Of a stretch of DNA of 64,000 bases, positions 22,147-30,254 are shown piece by piece. The notes under the pieces are model-generated. The model was not told where the DNA came from. It saw only the letters and a list, made by a program, of their open reading frames with translations, and did not search any database. Where the stretch lies: NCBI GenBank assembly GCA_022457155.1, contig JAJGOT010000214.1, forward strand, positions 512,001-576,000. The letters run 5' to 3'. The position numbers and the translations under genes were made by a program. The DNA comes from Cladopsammia gracilis. Lineage: Eukaryota > Cnidaria > Anthozoa > Scleractinia > Dendrophylliidae. Numbering within the stretch: the first letter of the stretch is position 1; each line of letters opens with the position of its first letter.

Positions 22147-22585
22147 TATGGAGGAAAGAAACAAATAAACTACGCTTTCATCCCGACAAGCCTGTTTCGT
22201 GGTTGCCCACTCATCAGGGGATTCAATAAGAATATTCCTTACCGTCGCTTCTTTTATACAAAATAATTTACATAATAACAATAACAAATCTATGCGGCGC
22301 GAAGTTTAACAGTTCAGCTGTTGCGTAGAAGGGCTTTGTTTCTATGGCGGCAAGAAGACACGAGTTCATTACGTTTGTTAAGTGTAGAAAGTTTCGGTCG
22401 GCAAATGATTAGAAATTTTTCCTTTAGGCAGAGGTTGCATCTTTTGCTTGAGCTTGTTGACAGTTAAACTTCGCGCCGCATAGATTTGTTATTGTTATTA
22501 TGTAAATTATTTTGTATATAAGAAGCGACGGTAAGGAGTCGGGATGAAAGCGTAGTTTAGTTGTTTCATTCCTCCATAAACATAT
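22141..22585. repeat. Foldback element carrying one intact hammerhead
   Basis: The left arm (from TATGTTTATGGAGGAA through GTTAAACTTCGCG read in reverse) is mirrored by the right arm ending TTCCTCCATAAACATAT. The right arm lacks the ribozyme core (GGAGTCGGGATGAAAGCG replaces it), so only the left arm has a full hammerhead. Confidence 0.75.
22180..22222 (-). ncRNA. Hammerhead ribozyme, type I
   Basis: On the minus strand every conserved element is present: stem I AUCCC / GGGAU (five pairs), core CUGAUGA (22217-22211), stem II GUGG-GCAA-CCAC with a tetraloop, core GAAA (22198-22195), stem III ACA-GGCU-UGU, then C17 (22185), giving the standard GUC cleavage triplet. Open stem I makes it type I. 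The short three-pair stem III is typical of hammerheads in Penelope-like elements and retrozymes, where they process multimeric RNAs. It lies next to Penelope-like GIY-YIG copies. Confidence 0.85.
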
Positions 22586-22640
22586 ACTTCGCTCTACATT
22601 AATGTATTGAGCACTGTTTTACGAATATCCAGTTCTACAC

Positions 22641-22706
<66 letters not shown>

Positions 22707-22781
22707 TATGTATACAATGTGCCCTCCCGGTTGTTACCATAATGGCTTTATGGCAACTCCTGAACTTGGGCACAGGATGTA

Positions 22782-22821
<40 letters not shown>

Positions 22822-22825
<4 letters not shown>

Positions 22826-23030
22826 AGTTGTAATTATCAAGCTTCCAACTCCATGTCTTGACTTGATTGTACTTTATTGACCCTACGTAACGTAGGCTTG
22901 CGTAAACCGTTGGCTATTCAAAACTATAACGTGACATGTATGGCGTCTGTGATTGGTAGATAAACTAACAAGGTTATGCGCGCGCAAGACATGGAGTTGG
23001 AAGCTTGATAACTACAACTCAATCTACATT
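22822..23030. repeat. Foldback MITE
   Basis: AATGAGTTGTAATTATCAAG-CTTCCAACTCCATGTCTTG is mirrored by CAAGACATGGAGTTGGAAG-CTTGATAACTACAACTCAAT. A (ATTGC)n run follows at 23150-23181. Confidence 0.75.
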
Positions 23031-23743
23031 AACCTTTTCAAGCTACAGGATCGCACTTTACTAGAGTGATCCTCTATCTTCGACAAGGTATACAGCATTG
23101 TTTGAGAGACCTGTACAAAGTCTCGACCTTGTACTCGGGCACGGTGCCTTGTATTGTATTGCATTGCATTGCATTGCATTGTAAGCCCGCCCAAAAAAAT
23201 GTGATCATTGGATGTTAAGTATTTAGCATTGATTGCATGACTTCATAATTGCTTGCCGTTTTTCATTTCCATATTGAATTTTGGTTTCGCATTCTTACAA
23301 AACAACATACATATTGGTTCCATCTGCTGTAGCAGGAGCAACATGTATTTTGCAGTGAAGTTATAAATTATGCTTAATATACATAGATAGGCTGAGCCGA
23401 ACAGCGTTGCTCTCTAAACAAGCTTAAAGGCCCAGTATTGTCCATTATGCTTCACGCACCTCTGTTATTGTTTTAGTTTGCACGGGAGCGAGGCTTCTAT
23501 TGTTTTCCGGGGTTTTGCTTTTCTCGCGGCAAACATTCTATCGCGTGGAAAGGAATTATATCGTCCTGTGCTTCTGTTCTGTTCAAACGTTTTATATTAA
23601 ATTACGTTCTTAACCGGATTTTTCAACATCAAGAAAATGGCCGCCGATGCTCGCAGCACGCAATGCATAATGGACCATATTGGGTCTTTAACTAAGGTGA
23701 ATAGCACAAAAAATGTTTTTTTGCTGCGTGGCACTCACGGTTA

Positions 23744-24407
23744 ATGATCATATTGAAATTCAGTTAAGACTGAGTGCTGAAAAAGAAACTGTGACAAAGA
23801 CAGTCAGACGTTCGATCGGGGATAACCCCTTCATCAGTGTTTGCGTTATTTTTACGAGACAAACGCTCGTGCTCACGTACAATTTGTTGTGTGTACGCTA
23901 TTCAAAAATATTCAAACAAAACGCGAATTTACTTGAACCAACCGGGACACTCAATCAACAACATGCTTTTGCAACGGAGGATTCCCCGTTGGCGAACATT
24001 TCAACCAACCGGGACACTCAATCAACAACATGTCGGTGTCGGTAATAAAGAAAGTCATGAGAGCAACTGCCACATGACAGAGAGAAGAAATGAGGCTAAT
24101 CTTTCTACACAAGACCTTGGCGCCTCATGGAATTAACATTGACTTTAAATTCTAATTTTCCATGAGGCTACATTGGCTTCAAGTTTCATTCTCTGTCGCA
24201 TTTATGCGCGCTAAGCGCGCGCTCGAATTCGCGTTTTATTTGAATATTTTTGAATAGCGTACACACAACAAATTGTACGTGAGCACGAGCGTTTGTCTCG
24301 TGAGAACATAAACACTGATGAAGGGCTTATCCCCGATCGAACGTCTGACTGTCTTTGTCACAGTTTCTTTTTCAGCACTCAGTCTTAACTGAATTTCATT
24401 ATGATCC
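23744..24407. repeat. Foldback element with degenerate hammerhead-like core
   Basis: Arms of about 200 bp pair (AATGATCATATTGAAATTCA at the left; GAATTTCATTATGATC at the right). Each arm contains CACTGATGAAGGG...TCCCCGATCGAACGTC, which resembles a hammerhead with a three-base insertion before GAA. The centre holds two copies of a short CAACCGGGACACTCAATCAA segment. Confidence 0.65.
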
Positions 24408-24416
24408 AAACTATAG

Positions 24417-24676
24417 AAACGAGCTGACGGCTGTGTAGCCGCGCGAAAAACAAAGATCCCGGATGTTGTGTGGCGTCATACGCCCATGTTTTGCCACGTC
24501 ATACGCGCCCGCGAGCTAGCCCAACGCGTACGACAGCGGACGGCGGCGGCGGGCACACAACGCGACCGCAAAACATTCCGTTAGCCATGACCATGAAAAA
24601 TGACCGGCATAGGTTCTATGAGTATGGGGCTTCGCAGCGGGCCATCGGCCCGCGATTGCTCCGCTATTACTGTTAC
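24417..24676 (+). repeat. 1.1-kb repeat family, 3' end only
   Basis: Matches the last 260 bp of copies A and C (GAGCTGACGGCTGTGTAGCC, TCATACGCGCCCGCG, ATTCCGTTAGCCATGACC, final hairpin CGGGCCATCGGCCCG and GCTCCGCTATT). Confidence 0.75.
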
Positions 24677-24762
24677 CTCATGTAATCAGCTATAGGCTGA
24701 TGTTTTTATAATTGCAACATTTTGTTTCTTTTAATGTTTCTTTTGTGATATATATTTTTTAG

Positions 24763-24793
24763 AATGTATGAGGAGATATACGTTCATGATGAG
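24763..24793 (+). CDS. Candidate micro-exon c: second ITAM tyrosine (YEEI)
   Basis: A 31-nt exon between acceptor TATATTTTTTAG and donor GTAAGA. Its first base completes the Pro codon left open by exon b (CC+A); it then reads MYEEIYVHDE and ends in phase 0. YEEI is the optimal Src-family SH2 ligand and the second half of the ITAM-like pair. The virus-derived insert begins about 100 bp downstream in the following intron. Support is splice sites, phase and motif; no transcript was available. Confidence 0.55.
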
Positions 24794-25010
24794 GTAAGAT
24801 TAATTGAATTTTCATAATAATATCACCTTGTGTTGAGTTGCTGAATAGCAGATAGAGCTACTATGATATTGTGCAGATAAAGCCATTTAAGTAATGATTT
24901 GGTTGATTTCTCCTTCTCCTCGTCGCTTTCTTTCCCCTCGACGTTGTCGCCCCACCTATTTGCGGGAAGAGGATGATGAGGAGGATGAGGATCACTGAGT
25001 CGAGGCATGG

Positions 25011-25280
25011 ATGGAGCGACGGAAAAGGGTCTGGCAAGAAGGACAGGCCAGGGTCACGGCTCGATTGAGGGAAGAACCGACAATCGATGCCATCGTGTCG
25101 GAAATGAAGAGGACAAGTGCCGTCGATCCTTCTAATAATCTTCCACGTTTTGTGTCTCAGTTGGAACGCGAGTTTTCGTCCCCCATCGAGGAAATTCTCA
25201 TCGATGACGAACTCTTCGACTGGATTCGTCGATGGAGCCAAGACTTTGATTTTATGTACGACGAAGGAGACGCAAATTGA
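25011..25280 (+). CDS. Unrecognised charged protein, plus strand of virus block
   Basis: An 89-aa frame starting MERRKRVWQEGQ and ending FDFMYDEGDAN. It is acidic and amphipathic and looks coding. It runs toward the PLA2-like gene, the only plus-strand candidate in the block. Upstream in the same frame, after one TGA at 24996-24998, there is an open Arg-rich then Glu/Asp-rich stretch (LREEDDEEDEDH), so the original gene may have been longer and cut by a nonsense change. No family recognised. Confidence 0.45.
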   Translation: MERRKRVWQEGQARVTARLREEPTIDAIVSEMKRTSAVDPSNNLPRFVSQLEREFSSPIEEILIDDELFDWIRRWSQDFDFMYDEGDAN

Positions 25281-25681
25281 CTTTAAACACGTTTGTTTTG
25301 CAAGTGGTTGATTTTTAAACGTTTCTTGACTTGCATGATTTTTTTGACGATTTTCTCCGTCAGAGTGTGTTTTCCCGGCAGGTTGGCAATCCCTCGGATC
25401 ATTTTTTATCCGCTTTCCACTTGTCTTGCAACGTCTTGGCACGACCGTAATCGATGTCATGTTGCTTGGTCAATCGATCCAACCGATTTTTTTCCAGGAT
25501 CCCCTCGTTTCAGGCGTTTGGCGAGATGCGTCCCGGGTCCCATGTATTGATACTCCGGCCAATGAAATTCGATCCCCGTTTTGGCCAGCAATTTTTGAAT
25601 GTCAAAACTTCCTCCGCGAATGGCTCGTCGTCGGCGGCGGGGAGACTGCCTTCTTCGTTTGGGTGTTTGACCGCGTCCCAT
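25281..25681 (-). pseudogene. Phospholipase A2-like virion protein, frameshifted
   Basis: Start at 25681 is favoured because ATG overlaps the upstream stop as TGATG. The N-terminus is Arg-rich (KRRRQSPRRRRR). Then comes YMGPGTHLAKRLKRGDPG, matching the calcium-loop region of parvovirus-type PLA2 (Y-x-GPG). The catalytic HD pair (codons at 25461-25456, context QHDIDYG) is in a different frame, the shift falling in an A7 run at about 25487-25493. A further stop or shift follows near 25400. PLA2 domains of this kind occur in parvovirus VP1 and in adintovirus/polinton-like elements, where they act on endosomal membranes. This copy is broken. The 3' limit is approximate. Confidence 0.7.
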
Positions 25682-26433
25682 CAGTTCCAATCCAACCAAC
25701 TCGTCTTGAGTTTCTCTAACTCCCTTTTCACTCTTTTTTCGAGAGCCGTCTTGGCTTTTTCTCGGATCGCTTTTTGGTTGTTTTTCGCGACGCTCCCTAT
25801 CGTCTGTTTGGCTCGTTTCTCCAGAGTCCCGTTGAGGGAGGACGTCGAGGGCCCGGGTGCCGACGCGGGTGTGTCAAAGGGAAGTTGCCTTGGACGAATG
25901 GGTCTCGGAATGCCCGAGGAGGTCATGAGCTTCTTGACGCTGACGTTTTTCGGGGTTCCTGTCACTTTGGCCGGTTTTGAACCTGGCGCGGGTGTCCACG
26001 GGGTGCGTCCTTTTATCATGTGTTTGATGAAGGTGGAGATTGGCGCCTTGGCCAGATCCTCCTCCTCGGCCGCCGGAGCTCCCACCCCCGTTCCTTTGGC
26101 CCCCATGCCCAGTTGTCGGACGCGTTTGGTCCACACGCGCACTTGACGCGCCGATAGTTTGGCCAACGTGACTTTGAGCCCCGGGTCCAGCTCGGAGTTG
26201 GGCAGCATGTTTTCTTCGGCCGCCAAGGTTGCCGCTTTGTTGAATCGACTGCCTTCCATGAAACGTTGCTTGTACTGTTCTTGCAATTGAAGAAACCGTT
26301 GAGGGTCGGTGGCGGCTTGGGCCTGGAACGCACTCAAGGTCCTTCTTTGCCGCGCCCGTCTCCCAACACGTCGGCGTAGGCTCGGCAGTAGCGGCAGAGT
26401 TGGTGATCGCGTAGATTCATCAAATGTTGACAC
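25681..26433 (-). CDS. Unrecognised basic virion-type protein, 250 aa
   Basis: A long open frame with an Arg-rich N-terminus (RRRVGRRARQRR), a middle QLQEQYKQRFMEGSRF, and a Lys-rich, helix-like C-terminus (REKAKTALEKRVKRELEKLK). Pro/Ser-rich linkers lie between. No enzyme motif is seen. It overlaps the coiled-coil frame 26334-26612 by 100 bp; the two may originally have been one gene joined by a frameshift. It ends in TGATG with the PLA2-like start. By position and charge I infer a minor structural or core protein. Confidence 0.5.
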   Translation of the reverse strand: MSTFDESTRSPTLPLLPSLRRRVGRRARQRRTLSAFQAQAATDPQRFLQLQEQYKQRFMEGSRFNKAATLAAEENMLPNSELDPGLKVTLAKLSARQVRVWTKRVRQLGMGAKGTGVGAPAAEEEDLAKAPISTFIKHMIKGRTPWTPAPGSKPAKVTGTPKNVSVKKLMTSSGIPRPIRPRQLPFDTPASAPGPSTSSLNGTLEKRAKQTIGSVAKNNQKAIREKAKTALEKRVKRELEKLKTSWLDWN

Positions 26434-26612
26434 AACACCTCCACGTGGTCCTCGTTTTGCCTCAATCGCTCACGAAGCGTCTCGAGTTCTTTTTCGAGCC
26501 TCTCCACGTCTCGATTCCGGCTTTGCAAGGTCTCCACCATGCGCTGTAAGGTGGCCTGACATTCTTGTTCCCGTCTTTCCCTTTTTCTTATAAGGTGCGA
26601 CACATGGTTCAT
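26334..26612 (-). CDS. Small coiled-coil protein of virus block
   Basis: A 92-aa frame with a long heptad-like helix (RNRDVERLEKELETLRERLR) and then a short Cys-containing end (LCRYCRAY). A TATA-like TTATAAG lies at its start (26586-26592), probably serving this or the next gene. The true end may be fused by frameshift to the 250-aa frame. No family recognised. Confidence 0.45.
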   Translation of the reverse strand: MNHVSHLIRKRERREQECQATLQRMVETLQSRNRDVERLEKELETLRERLRQNEDHVEVLCQHLMNLRDHQLCRYCRAYADVLGDGRGKEGP

Positions 26613-26708
26613 CGCAACTTGAGGGCTCTTTCGCAGATAGAATTCAACCCGCGCCAGAGGCCCGTCCCCGTTTGAGATTGCATGGTTTTTCGATGTCTTT
26701 TTATCGAA

Positions 26709-26932
26709 TTATTTTTTTTTGGCCATGTCGCGCAAGGCGTGGCGGTGGGGAAGTAGCACTCGATAATTGCACGGAAGAGGGGGACCGTTCCCCGTAACGT
26801 GTTCATCGCCAATTCGTTGATGGCATTGATTTGATCCGCATTGGCTAATTGCAAGCGTTCGCGTCGTCGATGCTGATCGGCTTCCTTCAAGACACTTTTT
26901 AAGAAAGGCAATTGACGATGGATGCGACGCAT
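26709..26932 (-). pseudogene. Small conserved-type basic protein, frameshifted
   Basis: From ATG at 26932 the frame reads MRRIHRQLPFLKSVLKEADQ, then LANADQINAINELAMNTLRG. A second frame supplies LPHRHALRDMAKKK and the stop at 26709-26711; the shift is near 26765. The pattern (helical N-terminus, ALxELAxNxLRG, then a basic LR-x-M-KKK end) reminds me of a small protein seen in many aquatic polinton/adintovirus-like elements, but I cannot confirm it. A TATA-like TATAAAGC lies at 26981-26988, about 50 bp upstream. Confidence 0.5.
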
Positions 26933-27022
26933 GATGAACCAAAACAATCGGATCGACCGCCGTCCTTAGGGATCGTGCCCGCTTTATACTCGACGGGTTT
27001 CTCTCTTGTTTTTTCTTTCTTT

Positions 27023-27220
27023 TCACCTCCGTTTACGCGTTGCTGCTTCCAATGCTTTTTTGGCACCGTATCCCGCCGCGCCTCCCGCCGCACCCAAGGC
27101 GGCCGCTTTTCCCGCGGCGATAAAGGCAGGCACGGGTAATGCCAGTAAGGGAAACCGCCTCCGTGTTTTGACCCCGTATCGACGCAGGGCACGACGTCGT
27201 GGTCGTCTTTTTTTCGGCAT
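27023..27220 (-). CDS. 65-aa basic protein with Ala/Gly hydrophobic segment
   Basis: Starts MPKKRRPRRRALRRYGVKTR, continues with a hydrophobic stretch (LLALPVPAFIAAGKAAALGA) and ends in ATRKRR. TATAAAAA lies at 27283-27276 on the same strand, 56 bp upstream of the ATG. The frame is intact. Charge and size resemble adenovirus core peptides such as pX, or a small membrane-active capsid protein, but assignment is inference. Confidence 0.55.
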   Translation of the reverse strand: MPKKRRPRRRALRRYGVKTRRRFPLLALPVPAFIAAGKAAALGAAGGAAGYGAKKALEAATRKRR

Positions 27221-27289
27221 GGTAAAGGTCGTGTGTCGACTGAAAATGATAATTTCCTCGGAGGCCCCTCGGCCGTTTTTATAGTCCCG

Positions 27290-27560
27290 TAAGACATCGT
27301 TTGACGTGTTGCGCGGCCCGCGTGGCTCTCCGTTTGATGCCACACACATTTCTCGGGCCACCCCTTGAGCCCCACGTCTTTCTTTCCCACGGTTTCTTTC
27401 GCCAATTCTTTCACGGCTTTTTTCGCCAAGGCCTCCACGGTTTGTCCCCCATGAGAGATTTCACCACACGCATGAAGGGGGGAAGCAACTTTTCCAAACC
27501 AGCCCCGCGTTGCCGCCTTGTCTGCCGCCGACGTCTTTTCACGGTACGGCGTTTTGGCAT
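27290..27560 (-). pseudogene. Arg-rich core-type protein, frameshifted
   Basis: ATG at 27560 begins MPKRRTVKRRRRQTRRQRG. The frame meets a G5 run at about 27449, and the continuation (VEALAKKAVKELAKETV) lies in the neighbouring frame, suggesting a one-base indel. TATAAAAA (27606-27599) lies 39 bp upstream. The 3' end is uncertain because it runs into the promoter of the 65-aa gene. Likely DNA-condensing core protein by charge. Confidence 0.5.
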
Positions 27561-27652
27561 CCTGTCGTCCAACAATGTCGTTGGCAGGTTCCCTTCCGTT
27601 TTTATAGGAGGATCAGTTGTTCACGTAGGTGAGGTGGAATGCGTTGTCTCGC

Positions 27653-27907
27653 CTATTGAATGACTGCTATCATCTCTTTGCCCATCTCTTTGCCCAACGC
27701 CAACGCTTGCGCTTCTGTGGAGGCACCTTTGGACAAGGTGCCCACCAATTTTTTTCCAACGGTCCGTTGCAGGTCGCGAAATAACACGGGAAGGAGATTT
27801 CCTCCCTGTTGTTGGTGTTGTTGCGACTTTCCACGACGACGTCGTCGGATGCAGGGGGTCGTTCGTCGGCGAACAACCTTGCCTCGAATCATCGCGATCG
27901 TCTGCAC
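27653..27907 (-). CDS. 84-aa basic protein of virus block
   Basis: Contains IRGKVVRRRTTPCIRRRRRG, a Gln-rich patch (QQHQQQGG) and a helical C-terminus (LALGKEMGKEMIAVIQ). An alternative start is the second Met at 27892. A TATA-like CATAAAAAAG is upstream at about 27937-27946. No recognised family; core or minor capsid role inferred from composition and neighbours. Confidence 0.5.
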   Translation of the reverse strand: MQTIAMIRGKVVRRRTTPCIRRRRRGKSQQHQQQGGNLLPVLFRDLQRTVGKKLVGTLSKGASTEAQALALGKEMGKEMIAVIQ

Positions 27908-27969
27908 TGGAGTGTGTCTATGTTTTTTCTCCTACTTTTTTATGGATTGGTGATTCGGGAGGACGTTCG

Positions 27970-28806
27970 TCATAAGGTGGAAGCTTCGCCGTTGTCTTCG
28001 TATACTGTGGTCACGGTATTGGTATGCGTGATATTGCGTATACGACGGTTGCGGTCTTGCTGTCTGGCATCTTCCGCCAACAGATCCATTTGTCGACGCA
28101 TGTCCTCTTGATTGCGTCGATTGTTTGGTTCCGGGCCTCGACGTCCTCTGGGTCGCCTGCCTCGTCCGCGAGGGGAACGAGAAGAGGAGGGCGATGACGA
28201 GGAGGAGGAGGGGGACCCTCCCGGTCCACCGGGAGCGCCTGCCACTGTCCCGGTCGTGGGCGGGTTGGCGGGCCGGTTACGCAGGGGAACCTCCGTCGTC
28301 GGCGTACGCTGGGACGGTGGCCGCGTACCTCTCCAAAAATTCATTCGTGATGCGGTATTGTTGCCGCAATCTCGTTTCTTCTTCTGTCGTCATGGGAGCG
28401 TGGAGTATCCGATACATGACCAAATACCTTCTCGTGCCGGTGACGGTCGCAGATGGGGTGGGAGGTGGGGACGGCGACGGAGACCGAAACGGGGAGGGGG
28501 AGGAGGAGGAGGAGGAGGAGGAGGAGAAGGAGGAGGCGGAGGCACGACGTCGGGGGGTAACCACCAATCCCAATTCTTGCTACAAGTCGGTCGGGTTCAG
28601 GTTTTGAGGGGACGAAAACGCCATCGACACCCCCGCCCCCGCCGGACATCCCGTGGCAGGAGGTTGGGGACTTGTGCCTACTCCGGCCGGCGACAGAGTG
28701 GCCCAAAACCGTTCCATCTGTTCCAGGTAAGCCGGAACTAGGAGGCGTCGTCGCTCTCCCGCGCATCGCGAATGACTTGCGGGTAGGGTGAACTTTCACG
28801 ACTCAT
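27970..28806 (-). pseudogene. Pro/Ser/Gly-rich structural-type protein, several frameshifts
   Basis: An ATG at 28806, ten bases after the ATPase stop, begins MSRESSPYPQVIRDARE. Coding-like sequence then passes through at least three frames: ERFWATLSP at about 28700, RRYLVMYRILHAPMTTEEE and RITNEFLERYAATVP at 28300-28440, and a Pro/Ser/Arg-rich end (TGTVAGAPGGPGG, RRNQEDMRRQMDLLAEDARQ) stopping at 27970. A (TCC)n-like tract at 28499-28530 encodes a Ser run. No enzymatic motif. Probably a minor capsid or scaffold-type protein; unrecognised. Confidence 0.45.
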
Positions 28807-28815
28807 GTCGTTTCT

Positions 28816-29422
28816 TCAAAGACCACCGGAGGTGCTTCTCGTTCGCGCACAACGAAACCGATCGTCGGATGCTGGGTGGAGATACAACATTAAATAGCCA
28901 AAGGGGGTCTGCGTGCAGAGGTTAAACACCTCCATCACCCCCTGCCATTTGTCCGGGAACGCTTGCAACGCCAAATTTCGCATGCCCGTGCGATCGCGCG
29001 GATTCGTGAAGGCGATGACATAATGCGCATTTCGATGATGGTCTTGGCAAATTTGCCGGGCGGAAACAAATCTTGCGTGAAATAGAACACCGTGACGTTA
29101 CGATGATGGGAATCTTTGGTGAATAAATCCAACACGCGCTTGTCGTTGTCCCCTTCTTCCATGAGATCGTCCAACACCAGAATATCGCCCCCTCGACCCT
29201 CGAACCATTGTCCCAAGTGAGTGGGGTCGGGATTCCTTAATGAAATTGAATGCTTTTCTTCTTCATGCGAGCAAAGTGGGTTGCCATATCCCGTAACAGT
29301 ACACGATCCAAGCCGGGGCTCGTTGAAACACGCATTGCCCCCATCAACACCTCGTCCAGCAATTCGGTTTTACCACATCCCGAGGGACCGGCGACCATGA
29401 CGCTACTCGGCATGCGAATCAT
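28816..29422 (-). pseudogene. DNA-packaging ATPase (A32/FtsK-HerA type), two frameshifts
   Basis: ATG at 29422 overlaps the upstream stop as ATGA, supporting this start. Walker A is GPSGCGKTE, close to the N-terminus (residues about 12-20). Walker B is DILVLDDLMEE in the next frame (about 29150-29190), followed by VTVFYFTQDLFPPG. The C-terminal region (FTNPRDRTGMRNLALQAFP) is in a third frame and stops at 28816-28818. Frameshifts lie at about 29240 and 29035. Size, about 200 codons, fits the small packaging ATPases of polintons and relatives, which pump DNA into preformed capsids. TATAAAA (29467-29461) lies 39 bp upstream, within the preceding gene. Confidence 0.75.
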
Positions 29423-29685
29423 CGTGCCAGGGAGTAACGGTACCATCGAGGGCTGCGTTGTTTTATAAGGGTATGCACGCTTTTCCTGACACGCTTTCCC
29501 CCGCAAGACTGAAGATAGGTCACCCAGGCATCCCAGTTGCCTTGTTCGGCCAATTCACGCAATCGATGATAATGACGATAATCCCATCGATTCCACAAGA
29601 CATCCTCGGGGTGTTGTAGAATTTCTCCCCATTCCAATTTCCTCAGGCTTTGAATCACCTTTTCCGTATCTTGTCTGGTCATCAT
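29419..29685 (-). CDS. Small unrecognised protein upstream of ATPase
   Basis: The frame opens at 29706 (MGSVKPNMM...), but the Met at 29685 avoids overlapping the upstream stop at 29694. It contains WGEILQHPEDVLWNRWDYRHYHRLRELAE and a basic C-terminus (KQRSPRWYRYSLAR). Tryptophan-rich and intact. It ends with an ATGA overlap onto the packaging ATPase. Confidence 0.5.
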   Translation of the reverse strand: MMTRQDTEKVIQSLRKLEWGEILQHPEDVLWNRWDYRHYHRLRELAEQGNWDAWVTYLQSCGGKRVRKSVHTLIKQRSPRWYRYSLAR

Positions 29686-29693
29686 GTTTGGTT

Positions 29694-29978
29694 TCACACT
29701 TCCCACGGTTTGCGTCGACGGCTATAATGACCCGTGGCACCCGTCACGCCCATCCTTTTGTAGGATTTCATTTTTCCCAATTGGAATCCCAATTTGCCCG
29801 CAAAGGATAGCACGGTGAAGATCCCTCCGCCAAGGAGAAGCGTCCTCGTCCCACCCGGCTGCCCATGTTTGCCCAACACCGTCAAAAAGGAGGGAGTCGG
29901 TCCCGATTTGCCCGTGTACCCTCGGGTGCGTCGTCGTCGTCGTCGTTGTTGTCGTTTGGTTCGATTCCCTTGGGGCAT
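29694..29978 (-). CDS. 94-aa basic protein with one hydrophobic segment
   Basis: Arg-rich N-terminus (RTKRQQRRRRRRTRG), then a hydrophobic stretch (TLLLGGGIFTVLSFAGKLG) that could span or dip into a membrane, and a basic tail (SRRRKPWEV). Intact frame. First gene of the block at its right edge; upstream only 27 bp remain before the MITE, so its promoter may be lost. Unrecognised. Confidence 0.5.
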   Translation of the reverse strand: MPQGNRTKRQQRRRRRRTRGYTGKSGPTPSFLTVLGKHGQPGGTRTLLLGGGIFTVLSFAGKLGFQLGKMKSYKRMGVTGATGHYSRRRKPWEV

Positions 29979-30007
29979 GCTGAGGAGGCGTCCCGTAAGA
30001 CAATGAC

Positions 30008-30254
30008 CAGGCGTGCGTTTCTCAAAACTCCCGAAGAGTTTTCGGGCCCGAAAGTTATTTTTTAAACGTAGTTTCTAACGAAAGGCGTTGAAGTTTTAAG
30101 CCCACAAATCAGCTAAAGTTGTGTAGTAAACACAACATTTTATTACTTAGCTTTCAATATCAACAAAAACCGAATCTTTATTGGTAAACATTCTCACGTA
30201 ACACAGCTTTTCGGGTCCGAAAAGTTTTCCGGACTTCCAAGAAACGGGCGCCTG
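30008..30254. repeat. MITE with CAGGCG termini, copy 1
   Basis: Ends CAGGCGTGCGTTTCTC at the left and GAAACGGGCGCCTG at the right, imperfect inverted repeats. A close copy lies at 60506-60744. The motif TTTTCGGGYCCGAAA occurs near both ends. No clear target duplication. It joins the virus block on one side and a tRNA-like sequence on the other. Confidence 0.85.

Larger units (their letters stand above)
24890..30005 (-). mobile_element. GC-rich endogenous virus block (polinton/adintovirus-like), decayed
   Basis: This segment is visibly GC-richer than the surrounding intron and packed with short, mostly minus-strand frames having stop/start overlaps and TATA-like boxes. Recognisable products are an A32/FtsK-type packaging ATPase and a PLA2-like protein, with several Arg/Lys-rich small proteins. 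This is the gene content expected of polinton- or adintovirus-related dsDNA viruses. Polymerase, integrase, protease and major and minor jelly-roll capsid genes are absent. At least six frameshifts are seen, some in homopolymers. Edges are approximate: left between 24880 and 24910; right at the MITE starting 30008. It sits in an intron of the ITAM-like gene. Decayed and partial, so it cannot make particles alone. Confidence 0.7.

Noticed and set aside
24861..25460. 199-codon minus-strand frame
   Set aside because: It overlaps the broken PLA2-like gene and the plus-strand acidic gene in other frames; its composition is not protein-like.
28112..28741. 209-codon plus-strand frame rich in Gly/Arg
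   Set aside because: Antisense shadow of the Pro/Ser-rich minus-strand gene; the low-complexity tract keeps several frames open.
24890..30005. Bacterial operon or contaminant
   Set aside because: Gene content is viral (packaging ATPase, PLA2, Arg-rich core proteins), TATA-like boxes are present, and host exons with matching phase flank it.
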